Assembly (NCBI GenBank): GCA_023678885.1
Contig: CM042962.1
Coordinates: forward strand, 19,420,336-19,484,335
Direction of reading: 5' to 3'
DNA length: 64,000 nucleotides
DNA from: Pogostemon cablin
Taxonomy: Eukaryota > Streptophyta > Magnoliopsida > Lamiales > Lamiaceae
The stretch's first letter is position 1. Each line of letters begins with the position of its first letter. Below are positions 1-12,180 of the stretch, piece by piece. Below the pieces are notes generated by a model. It saw nothing but the letters and a program-made list of their open reading frames with translations, searched no databases and was not told where the DNA came from. Both the position numbers and the translations under genes were made by a program.

Positions 1-2222
1 CCTTCATCTTGATGCTCATTTCCTTCTTCATGATGCATATTTCCATCATCATGATGCTCATTTGCTTCATCATGATGCTTATTCTCTTCATCATAATGCC
101 CATTTTCTTCTTCATTATCCTTATTTCCTTCTTCATGATGCTCATTTTCTTCATCATGATGCATATTTTCTTCATCATGATGCTCATTTTCATCATCATG
201 ATGCATATTTTTTTCATCACGATGCATATTTTCTTCATCATGATGCATATTTTCTTCATCATGATGCTCATTTCCTTCATAATGATGCTCATTTTCTTCA
301 TCATGATTCTGATTTTCTTCATCATGATGCATATTTTATTCATCATGATGTATATTTTCTTCATTATGATGCTCATTTTCTTCATCATGATGCTCATTTT
401 CTTAATCATGATGCATATTTTCTTCATCATGATGTTTATTTCTTCATCATGATGCTCATTTTCTTCGTCATGATTCTCATTTTCTTCATCATGCTGCGTA
501 TTTTGTTCATCATGATGCATATTATTTTCATCATAATGCTCTTTTCCTTCACCATGATGCTCATTTCCTTCATCTTAATTCTCATTTCCTTCTTTATGAT
601 GCATATTTCCTTCATCATGTTGCTCATTTTCTTCATCATGATGCTCATTTTCTTCTTCATGATGCTCATTTCCTTCATCATGATGCTCATTTTCTTCATC
701 ATGATGCATATTTTCTTCATCATGATGCTCATTTTCGCCATCATGATGCATATTTTCTTCATCATGATGCATACTTTCTTCATCATGATGCTCATTTCCT
801 TCATCATGATGCCCATTTTCTTCATCATGATGCATATTTTCTTCATCAAGATGCTCATTTTCTTCATCATAATGCATATTTTCTTCAACACGATGCATAT
901 TTTCTTTATCATGATTCTCATTTTCTTCATCATGATGCTCATTTCCTTCATAATGTTGCTCATTTTCTTCACTATGATTCTCATTTTCTTCAACATGATG
1001 CATATTTTCTTCATCATGATGATTATTTTATTCATCATGATGCTCATTTTCTTAATCATGATGCATATTTTCTTCAACATGATGCATATTTTATTCATTA
1101 TGAAGCTCATTTTCTACATCGTGATGCTCATTTTCATAATGTTGATGCTCATTTTCTTCATCATGATTCATATTTTCTTCATCATAATTTACATTTTCTT
1201 CATCATGATGCTCATTTTCTTCATCATGATGCATATTTTTTCATCATGATGCTCATTTTATTTATCATGATGCTCATTTTATTCATTATGATGCTCATTA
1301 ACTTCATCATGATGCTCATTTCCTTCATCATGATGCATATTTTCTTCATCATAATACATATTTTCTTCATCATGATGCATATTTTCTTCATCATAAGCTT
1401 CATCATGATGCATATTTTCTTCATCATGATGCTCTTTTTCTTCATAATGGTGCTCATTTTTTCATCATGATGTGTATTTTCTTTATCACGATGCTCATTT
1501 TCTTCGTCATGATGCATATTTTCTTCATCATGATGCATATTTTGTTCGTCATGATGCATATTATTTTAATTATAATGTTCTTTTCCTTCACCATGATGCT
1601 CATTTCCTTCATCTTGATACTCATTTCCTTCTTCATGATGCATATTTCCTTCATCATGATGCTCATTTGCTTCGTCATGATTCTCATTTTCTTCATCATG
1701 ATGCTCATTTTCTTCTTCATGATCCTCATTTCTTTCAACAAGATGATCATTTTCTTCATCATGATGCATATTTTCTTCATCATGATGCTCATTTTCATCA
1801 TCATGGTGCATATTTTCTTCGTCACTGTGCATATTTTCTTTATCATGATGCACATTTTCTTCATCATGATGCTCATTTCCTTCATAATGATGCTCATTTT
1901 CTTCATCATGATTCTCATTTTCTTCATCATGATGCATATTTTTTTCATCATGATGTTTATTTTCTTCATCATGATGCTCATTTTCTTCATCATTATGCTC
2001 ATTTTCTTAATCATGATGTTTATTTTCTTTATCATGATGTTTATTTTCTTCATCATGATGCTCATTTTCTTCATCATGATTCTCATTTTCTTCATCATGT
2101 TGCATATTTTCTTCACCATGATGTTTATTTTCTTCATCGTGATGCTCATTTTCTTCATCATGATGCTCATTTTCTTAATCATGATGCATATTTTCTTCAA
2201 CATGATGCATATTTTCTAAATT

Positions 2223-5200
2223 ATGATGCTCATTTTCTACATCGTGATGCTAATTTTCATAGTGTTGATGCTCATTCCCTCCATCAGGATGCTTATTTTC
2301 TTCACCATGATTCTTATTTTCTTCATCATAATCTACATTTTCTTCATCATGATGCTTATTTTCTTTATCATGATGCATATTTTCTTCATCATGATGCTCA
2401 TTTTATTCATCATGATGCTTATTTTATTAATCATGATACTCATTTTATTCATCATGATGCTCATTTTATTCATCATGATGCATATTTTCTTCATCACAAT
2501 ACATATTTTCTTCATCATGATGCATATTTTCTTCATCATGAAATTCATTATGATGCATATTTTCTTCATCATGATGCTCATTTTATTCATCATGGTGCTC
2601 ATTTTTTTCATCATGATGTGTATTTTCTTTATCATGATGCTTATTTTCTTTGTCATGATGCTCATTTCTTTCATCTTGATGTTCATATCTTTTATCATGA
2701 AGCTCATTTCTTTTATCATGATGCTCATTTTCTTCATCATGATGCATATTTTCTACATCACGATGCTCATTTTCTTCATCATGATGCTCATTTTTCTTCA
2801 TCATGATGCTAATTTTCTTCATCACGATGCATATTTTTTTCATCAGGATGCTCATTTTTCATCATGATGCTCATTTTCTTCATCATGATGCATATTTTCT
2901 TCATCATGATGCTCATTTTCTCCATCATGATGCTCATTTTCTCCATCATGACGCTCATTTTCTTATCATAATGCTCATTTTTTTCATCATGATGCTCATT
3001 TCCTTCATATGATGCTCATTTCATTCATCATGATGCTCATTTTCTTCATCATGATGCTCTTTTTCTTCTTCATGATGCATATTTTTTTCATCAGGCTACT
3101 CATTTTCTTCATCATGATGCATATTTTCTTCATAATGATGCTCATTTTCTTCATCATGATGCTCATTTTCTTATCATAATGCTCATTTTCTTCATTATGA
3201 TGCATGATGCTCGTTTCCTTCATCATGATGCTCATTTCCTTCATCATGATGCTCATTTTCTTCATCATGATGCATATTTTCTTCATTATAATGCTCATTT
3301 TCTTCATCATGATGCTCATTTTCTTCATCATGATGCATATTTTTTTCATCATGATACTTATTTTCTTCATCATGATGCTCATTTTCTTCATCATGATGCA
3401 TATTTTCTTCATCATGATACTCATTTTCTTCATCATAATGCATATTTTCTTCATCGTGATACAAATATTTTCATCGTTATGCTCATTTTCTTCATCATAA
3501 TGCATATTTTTTTCATCATGATGCTCATTTCATTAATTATGATGCTCATTTCCTTCATAATGATGTTTATTTTCTTCATCATGATGCTCATTTTCTTCAT
3601 CATGATGCTCATTTCCTTCATCATGTTGCATATTTTCTTCATCATAATACATATTTTCATCATCATGATGCATATTTTCTTCATCATGAGGTTCATCATG
3701 ATGCACATTATTTTCATTATACTGCTCTTTTCCTTCATCATGATGCTCATTTCCTTCATCTTGATGCTCATTTCCTTCTTTATGATGCATATTTCCTTCA
3801 TCATGATGCTCATTTGCTTCATCATGATGCTTATTCTCTTCATCATGATGCTCATTTTCTTCTTCATGATCCTTATTTCCTTAATCATGATGCTCATTTT
3901 CTTCATCATGATGCATATTTTCTTCATCATGATGCTCATTTTCATCATCATGATGCATATTTTTTTCATCACGATGCATATTTTCTTAATCATGATGCAC
4001 ATTTTCTTCATCATGATGCTCATTTCCTTCATAATGATGCACATTTTCTTCATCATGATTTTCATTTTCTTCATTATGATGCATATTTTATTCATCTTGA
4101 TGTTTATTTTCTTCATTATGATGCTCATTTTCTTTATCATGATGCTCATTTTCTTAATCATAATGCATATTTTCTTCATCATGATGTTTATTTTTTCATC
4201 ATGATGCTCATTTCCTTCTTTATGATGCATATTTCTTTCACCATGATGCTCATTTGCTTCATCATGATGCTTATTCTCTTCATCATGATGCTCATTTTCT
4301 TCTTCATGATCCTTATTTCCTTAATCATGATGCTCATTTTCTTCATCATGATTCATATTTTCTTCATCATGATGCTCATTTTCATCATCATGATGCATAT
4401 TTTTTTCATCACGATGCATATTTTCTTCATCATGACGCACATTTTCTTCATCATGATGCTCATTTCCTTCATAATGATGCTCATTTTCTTCATCATGATT
4501 TTCATTTTCTTCATCATGATGCATATTTTATTCATCTTGATGTTTATTTTCTTCATTATGATGTTCATTTTCTTCATCATGATGCTCATTTTCTTAATCA
4601 TAATGCATATTTTCTTCATCATGATGTTTATTTTCTTCATCATGATGCACATTTTCTTCGTCATGATTCTCATTTTCTTCATCATAATGCATATTTTCTT
4701 CACCATGATATTTATTTTCTTCATCATTATGCTCATTTTCTACATCATGATGCTAATTTTCTTCATCATGATGCTCAATTTCTTCTTCACGATGCATATA
4801 TTTTTCATTAGGATGCTCATTTTTTATTTCATCATGATGCTCATTTTCTTATCATAATGCACATTTTCTTCATCATGATGCATATTTTCTTCATCATGAT
4901 GCTCATTTCCTTCATCATGATGCTCATTTTCTTCATCATGATGCTCATTTTCTTCTTCACGATGCATATTTTTTTCATCAAGGTGCTCATTTTCTTAATC
5001 ATGATGCTTATTTTCTTCATCATGATGCATATTTTCTTTATCATGATGCTTATTTTCTTCATCATGATGCTCATTTCCTTCATCATGATGCCCATGTTTT
5101 TCATCATGATGCATATTTTCTTCATCATGATTCACATTTTCTTCATCATGATGCTTATTTTATCCATCATGATATTCCTTTTCTTCATCACGATGCATAT

Positions 5201-8200
5201 TTTTTTCATCATGACACTCATTTTCTTCATCATGATGCTTATTTTTTCATCATGATGCATATTTTCTTCATCATGATACTCATTTTCTTCATCATAATGC
5301 ATATTTTCTTCACGGTAATGCATATTTTTCATCGTGATGCTCATTTTCTTCATCATAATGCATATTTTTTTCATCATGATACTCATTTCATTCATTATGA
5401 TGCTCATTTCCTTCATAATGATGCTCATTTTCTTAATCATGATGCTCATTTTCTTCATCATGATGTTTATTTTCTTCATCATAATGCTCATTTTCTTCAT
5501 CATGATGCTAATTTTCTTCATCATGACGCGTATTTTCTTCCACAATATGCATATTTTCTACATCGTGATGCTCATTTTCTTAATGTTGAATCTCATTTCC
5601 TCCATCACGATGCTCATTTTCTTCATCACGATTCATATTTTCTTCATCATGATTCACATTTTCTTCATCACGATGCTCATTTTCTTCATCTTGACGCATA
5701 TTTTCTTCATCATGATGCTCATTTTCTTCATCATGATACTCATTTTCTTCATCATGATGCTCATTATATTCATCATGATGCTCATTTCCTTCATCATGAT
5801 GCTCATTTCCATCATCATAATTTATATTATCTTCATCATGATGCTCATTTCCTACAATATGATGCTCATTTTCTTCATCATGATGCATATTTTTTCATCA
5901 TGATGCCAATTTTCGTCATCATGATGCTCATTTTCTTCATCTTGATGCATATTTTTTCTTCATCATGTAGCATATTTTCTTCATCATGAAGCTCATTCAT
6001 CGTGATGCTCATTTTCTTCATCTTGAAGCATATTTTCTTCATCATAATGCTCATTTTCTTCATCATGATGCATATTTTCTTCTTCACGATGCATATTTTC
6101 TTCATCGTGATACACATTTTTTTCATCGTGATGCATATTTTTTTCATCTTGACGCATGTTCATTTTATTCATTATGATGCATATTTTAATCATCATGAGC
6201 TTTATCGTGATGAATATTTTCTTCATCATGATGCTCATTTTTTTTATCATGATTCATATTTTCTTCATCGTGATGTTTATTTTCTTCATCATGATGCTCA
6301 TTTTCTTCATCATAATGCATATTTTCTTTATCTTGATGCATATTTACTTCATCATGATGCTCATTTTCTTCATCATGATGCTCATTTCATTCACAATGAT
6401 GCTAATTTCCTTCATAACGATGCTCATTTTCTTCATCATGATTCTCATTTTCTTAATCATGTTGCATATTTTCTTCACCATGATGTTTATTTTCTTCGTC
6501 ATGATGCTCATTTTCTTCATCATGATGCTCATTTTCTTAATCATGATGCATATTTTATTCAACATGATGCATATTTTCTAAATTATGATGCTCATTTTCT
6601 ACATCGTGATGCTAATTTTCATAGTGTTGATGCTCATTCCCTCCATCAGGATGCTCATTTTCTTCATCATGATTCATATTTTCTTCTTCATAATCTACAT
6701 TTTCTTCATCATGATGCTTATTTTCTTTATCATGATGCATATTTTCTTCATCATGATGCTCATTTTATTCATCATGATGCTTATTTTATTAATCATGATG
6801 CTCATTTTGTTCATCATGATGCTCATTTTATTCATCATGATGCATATTTTCTTCATCACAATACATATTTTCTTCATCATGATGCATATTTTCATCATCA
6901 ACTTCATTATGATGCATATTTTCTTCATCATGATGCTCATTTTCTTCATCATGGTGCTCATTTTTTTCATCATGATGTGTATTTTCTTCATCATGATGCT
7001 TATTTTCTTTGTCATGATGCTCATTTCCTTCATCTTGATGCTCATATCTTTTATCATGAAGCTCATTTCTTTTATCACTATGCTCATTTTCTTCATCATG
7101 ATGCATATTTTCTACATCACGATGCTCATTTTCTTCATCATGATGCTCATTTTCTTCATCATGAAGCTAATTTTCTTCATCATGATGCTGAATTTCTTCT
7201 TCACGATGCATATTTTTTTCATCAGGATGCTCATTTTTCATCATGATGCTCATTTTCTTCATCATGATGCATATTTTCTTCATCATGATGCTCATTTTCT
7301 CCATCATGATGCTCATTTTCTCCATCTTGATGCTCATTTTCTTATCATAATGCTCATTTTTTTCATCATGATGCTCATTTCCTTCATTATGATGCTCATT
7401 TCCTTCATCATGATGCTCATTTTCTTCATCATGATGCTCTTTTTCTTCTTAATGATGCATATTTTTTTCATCAGGCTACTCATTTTCTTCATGACGATGC
7501 TCATTTTCTTCATCATGTTGCATATTTTCTTCATAATGATGCTCATTTTCTTCATCATGATGCTCATTTTCTTATCATAATGCTCATTTTCTTCATTATG
7601 ATGCATATTTTCTTTATCATGATGCTCGTTTCCTTCATCATGATGCTCATTTCCTTCATCATGATGCTCATTTTCTTCCTCATGATGCCCATTTTATTCA
7701 TCATGATGCCCATTTTCTTCATCATGATGCATATTTTCTTCATTATAATGCTCATTTTCTTCATCATGATGCTCATTTTCTTCATCATGATGTTCATTTT
7801 CTTCATCATGATGCATATTTTTTTCATCATGATACTTATTTTCTTCATCATGATGCTCATTTTCATCATCATGATGCATATTTTCTTCATCATGATACTC
7901 ATTTTCTTCATCATAATGCATATTTTCTTCATCGTGATACAAATATTTTCATCGTGATGCTCATTTTCTTCATCATAATGCATATTTTTTTCATCATGAT
8001 GCTCATTTCATTCATTATGATGCTCATTTCCTTCATAATGATGTTTATTTTCTTCATCATGATGCTTATTTTCTTCATCATGATGCTCATTTCCTTCATC
8101 ATGTTGCATATTTTCTTCATCATAATACATATTTTCATCATCATGATGCATATTTTCTTCATCATGAGGTTCATCATGATGCATATTATTTTCATTATAA

Positions 8201-10638
8201 TGCTCTTTTCCTTCACCATGATGCTCATTTCCTTCATCTTGATGCTCATTTCTTTCTTTATGATGCATATTTCCTTCATCATGATGCTCATTTGCTTCAT
8301 CATGATGCTTATTCTCTTCATCGTGATGCTCATTTTCTTCTTCATGATCCTTATTTCCTTCATCATGATGCTCATTTTCTTCATCATGATGCATATTTTC
8401 TTCATCATGATGGTTATTTTCATCATCATGATGCATATTTTTTTCATCACGATGCATATTTTCTTCATCATGATGCATATTTTCTTCATCATGATGCTCA
8501 TTTTATTCATCATGATGCTCATTTTCTTCATCATGATTCTCATTTTCTTCATCATGATGCATATTTTATTCATCTTGATGTTTATTTTCTTCATTATGAT
8601 GCTCATTTTCTTCATCATGATGCTCATTTTCTTAATCATAATGCATATTTTTTTCATCATGATGTTTATTTTTTCATCATGATGCTCATTTTCTTCGTCA
8701 TGATTCTCATTTTCTTCATCATAATGCATATTTTCTTCACCATGATGTTTATTTTCTTCATCATTATGCTCATTTTCTACATCATGATGCTAATTTTCTT
8801 CTTCATGATGCTCAATTTCTTCTTCACGACGCATATTTTTTTCATTAGGATGCTCATTTTTTATCATGATGCTCATTTTCTTCATCATGATGCATATTTT
8901 CATCATAATACTCATTTTCTTCATCATGATGCTCATTTTCTTATCATAATGCTCATTTTCTTCATCATGATGCATATTTTCTTCATCATGATGCTCATTT
9001 CCTTAATCATGATGCTCATTTTCTTCATCATGATGCTCATTTTCTTCTTCACGATGCATATTTTTTTCATCAAGGTGCTCATTTTCTTAATCATGATGCT
9101 CATTTTCTTCATCATGATGCATATTTTCTTCATCATGATGCTTATTTTCTTCATCATGATGCTCATTTCCTTCATCATGATGCCCATTTTCTTCATCATG
9201 ATGCCCATTTTCTTCATCATGATGCACATTTTCTTCATCATGATGCTCATTTTCTTCATCATGATATTCCTTTTCTTCATCACGATGCATATTTTTTTCA
9301 TCATGACACACATTTTCTTCATCATGATGCTTATTTTTTCATCATGATGCATATTTTCTTCATCATGATACTCATTTTCTTCATCATAATGCATATTTTC
9401 TTCACGGTGATGCATATTTTTCATCGTGATGCTCATTTTCTTCATCATGATGCATATTTTTTTCATCATGATACTCATTTCATTCATTATGATTCTCATT
9501 TCCTTCATAATGATGCTCATTTTCTTAATCATGATGCTCATTTTCTTCATCATGATGTTTATTTTCTTCATCATGATGCTCATTTTCTTCATCATGATGC
9601 TAATTTTCTTCATCATGATGCGTATTTTCTTCAACAAGATGCATATTTTCTACATCGTGATGCTCATTTTCTTAATGTTGAAGATCATTTCCTCCATCAC
9701 GATGCTCATTTTCTTCATCACGATTCATATTTTCTTCATCATGATTCACATTTTCTTCATCATGATGCTCATTTTCTTAATCTTGACGCATATTTTCTTC
9801 ATCATGATGCTCATTTTCTTCATCATGATGCTCATTTTCTTCATCATGATACTCATTATATTCATCATGATTCTCATTTCCTTCATCATGATGCTCATTT
9901 CCATCATCATAATTTTATTATCTTCATCATGATGCTCATTTCCTACAATATGATGCTCATTTTCTTCATCATGATGCATATTTTTTCATCATGATACCTA
10001 TTTTCTTCATCATGATGCTCATTTTCTTCATCTTGATGCATATTTTTTTCTTCATCATGTAGCATATTTTCTTCATCATGATGCTCATTCATCGTGATGC
10101 TCATTTTCTTCATCTTGATGCATATTTTCTTCATCATAATGCTCATTTTCTTCATCATGATGCATATTTTCTTCTTCACGATGCATATTTTCTTCATCGT
10201 AATACACATTTTTTTCATCGTGATGCATATTTTTTTCATCTTGACGCATGTTCATTTTATTCATCATGATGCATATTTTAATCATCATGAGCTTTATCGT
10301 GATGCATATTTTCTTCATCATGATGCTCATTTTTTTTAATCATGATTCATATTTTCTTCATCGTGATGTTTATTTTCTTCATCATGATGCTCATTTTCTT
10401 CATCATAATGCATATTTTCTTTATCTTGATGCATATTTACTTCATCATGATGCTCATTTTCTTCATCACGATGCTCATTTCATTCACAATGATGCTCATT
10501 TCCTTCATAACGATGCTTATTTTCTTCATCATGATGCATATTTTCTTCATCATGATGTATATTTTCTTCATCACGATGCTCATTTTCTTCATCATGATGC
10601 TCATGTTCTTCATCATGATGCATATTTTCTTTATCATC
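2223..10638. repeat. Higher-order repeat in array 1, period about 4.1-4.5 kb
   Basis: Diagnostic variant monomers recur at long constant distances. The segment starting at 2223 recurs at 6585 (shift 4,362). The landmark GCTCTTTTCC at 3724 recurs at 8202 (shift 4,478). The segments at 5252, 5986, 6002 and 6156 recur at 9344, 10078, 10094 and 10248 (shift 4,092 each). The change of shift along the array reflects later indels, including the 440-bp duplication at 3781-4660. This indicates unequal exchange or block duplication of units of roughly 200 monomers. Exact identity between copies was not computed. Confidence 0.8.
3781..4660. repeat. Tandem duplication of a 440-bp block inside array 1
   Basis: The variant string that includes GATGCTTATTCTCTTCATC and then the CTTATTTCCTTAATC variant occurs at about 3829 and again at about 4269, exactly 440 bp later, and the flanking monomers match for most of the block. 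440 bp is close to 21 monomers (441 bp). The second higher-order copy, near 8259, has the block only once, so this duplication is younger than the larger unit. Confidence 0.85.
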
Positions 10639-11485
10639 AACCGATCGCCTTGTAAACCTAATAAAGAGATTACTTGTTATCGTATCTATTTTCTGTATGT
10701 CCTCGTTTGCTAATTCTTGATCACTCATGTAGCATTTCTCTAGTAGGGTCAGTCGGTTGGTCAGTTTGGTGGTCGGTTAATAGTTCCAATGTCTACTGAC
10801 CCACATATCACAGATCGATCGCCCTGTAAACTTGATAACGAGATTACTTTTTAACGCATCTATAACGCGAAGGTCCCATTTTCTATTTTTTGAGCCATCA
10901 GGTAGGAGATCTCTAGTTTGATCAGTCGATTGGTCGGTTTGGTGGTCGGTTAATAGTTCTGATGTCTACTCACACATATATCATCAACTGATCGCCTTCT
11001 AAACATGATAATGAGATTACTTTTTATCACGTCTATTTTTCAAAGGTCCCCCTTTTCTATTTCTAGATCAGTCGGGTAGGTTTTCCCTAGTAGGGTTGGT
11101 CTGGTGGTCGATTAATAGTTCCAACGTCTACCAACCAACATATCATCGACCGATCGCTCTGTAAACTTGATAATAAGATTACTTTTTATCGCGTCTATTT
11201 TCTAAAGGTCCCCCTTCGTTATTTCTCGATCAGTCGGGTGGGAGTTCTACAGTAAGGTTGGTCGGTCGGTCGGTCGATCTGGTGGTTCGTTAAAAGTTCC
11301 AATATCTATCGACCCATATATTATCGACCGATCATCCTGTAAAATCAATAATGAGATTACTTTTTATCGCATCTATTTTCCAAAGGTCCTCCTTTACTAT
11401 TTCTCAATCAATCAGGTAGGAGTTCTACAGTAGGGTTAGTCGGTCAGGTACTCGGTTAATAGTTCTAATGTCTACCGACCCACAT
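10633..11485. repeat. Five tandem copies of a 162-178-bp repeat, unrelated to the 21-bp satellite
   Basis: Copies begin near 10633, 10807, 10980, 11142 and 11320 (lengths about 174, 173, 162, 178 and 166). Each starts with a version of ATCATCGACCGATCGCC, contains GAGATTACTTTTTATCGC and AAAGGTCCCCCTT in the middle, and ends with GGTCGGTTAATAGTTCC and a CTACCGACCCACATAT-like string. Copies are clearly diverged from each other. The period is in the range common for plant nucleosome-sized satellites. There is no coding potential. The last copy ends at L1, the first of the LTR copies. Confidence 0.9.
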
Positions 11486-11488
11486 AGC

Positions 11489-11819
11489 TGATGGCATTTG
11501 ATCATTTGGTTAATGTGAACTGTTAGGGTTCCATGCGTTTCTAAACCAGCAGAAGCAAGAAAACATAGAAATGTATTACCTTTCACCAGGGTATGTTGGA
11601 GAATATGAATTCTCGATGACAGCATGTGCAGTCTCATGGTTTTGGCCATAACTTCCTCATCTGATTTATAATTTGACTGATCTATGTGCCAAAACGATTC
11701 TCTCTTCAGTGGCTTTCCAACAGTTGATCAAACATCCAGTCCTGGGGTCTACGCGATTTTAAAAAAATCATGGAAGTTGAAGAACAGCAGCAACAAACAA
11801 CCTTCTGATCTTCTGCTGT
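11489..11819 (-). mobile_element. L1: truncated LTR of the copia family (3' portion only)
   Basis: The + strand begins TGATGGCATTTGATCATTTGG, a diverged version of the TGTTGGCGTTTGAT end seen in the other LTR copies, and continues collinearly with them (for example ACCTTTCACCAGGGTATGTT, then the CTTCTGCTGT string). In element orientation (minus strand) this is the 3' end of the LTR. Homology stops abruptly at 11819 where a CACTA-type terminus begins, and the rest of this LTR copy is not found downstream. An open frame on the minus strand here (11425-11649) is not a gene. Confidence 0.85.
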
Positions 11820-12180
11820 CACTACAACAAAAAAGGAATAAGACAACATATATTATTTGTTGTCCATTGGCTTGTTTTGGGGAAAATGCTATGTAGTCTA
11901 AGCCTGTGTTGTCTTAGAGTCTATTTACGACTACACGTATAATATGTAGTCTTTGTGCGTCTTTTAAAATAAAAAGATGCACGAGGACAACACATATAAT
12001 ATGTAGTCTTTGTGCGTCTTCTTTAAAAAAATGACGCACAAAGACTACATATTATATGTGTTCTCCTCGTGCATCTTTTTATTTTAAAAGACGTACAAAG
12101 ACTAAATATTATATGTGTTATCCTTGTGCATCTTATTTTTAAAAAAATGACAACAAATTATGTGTTGTCTTTATACATCT
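11820..12180. mobile_element. CACTA-type transposon end with subterminal repeats
   Basis: The sequence CACTACAACAAAAAAGG at 11820 has the form of a plant CACTA (En/Spm) terminal inverted repeat, and it interrupts L1 exactly after CTTCTGCTGT. Inside are repeated subterminal motifs (TATGTAGTCTTTGTGCGTC and its complement), as expected for CACTA ends. I do not find the matching right end (a TTGTAGTG terminus) in the following 1.8 kb, so the element is truncated, or it extends across the unassigned stretch with a decayed right end. No transposase is recognisable here. Confidence 0.6.
11934..12117. repeat. Near-perfect inverted repeat, 85-bp arms, 14-bp loop
   Basis: Arm 11934-12018 pairs without gaps with arm 12033-12117; aligned by eye there are 4 mismatches in 85. 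The innermost 30 bp are perfectly complementary. Each arm also contains the same ~28-bp motif twice as a direct repeat (ending TAGTCTTTGTGCGTC), so several alternative hairpins are possible. It lies in the subterminal region of the CACTA-type end. A transcript across it would fold into a long double-stranded stem. Confidence 0.93.

Larger units (their letters stand above)
1..10638. repeat. 21-bp satellite, array 1 (about 500 monomers)
   Basis: The whole stretch is a head-to-tail 21-bp repeat. On the + strand each monomer is TTCTTCATCATGATG followed by CTCATT (type A) or CATATT (type B), with scattered point changes and small indels. Types A and B are mixed, not strictly alternating. The array runs off the left window edge and ends at the 170-bp repeats. 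Open frames of up to 444 codons occur on both strands, but they encode only degenerate heptapeptides (LHHDAHF, FFIMMLI, MSIMMKK, HHDEENE) and are a consequence of a stop-poor unit whose length is divisible by three. I see no promoter, start context or conserved frame, so I do not call any coding sequence here. Confidence 0.97.

Noticed and set aside
1..10638. A CRISPR array
   Set aside because: Units are contiguous without unique spacers, and the sequence context is a plant genome.
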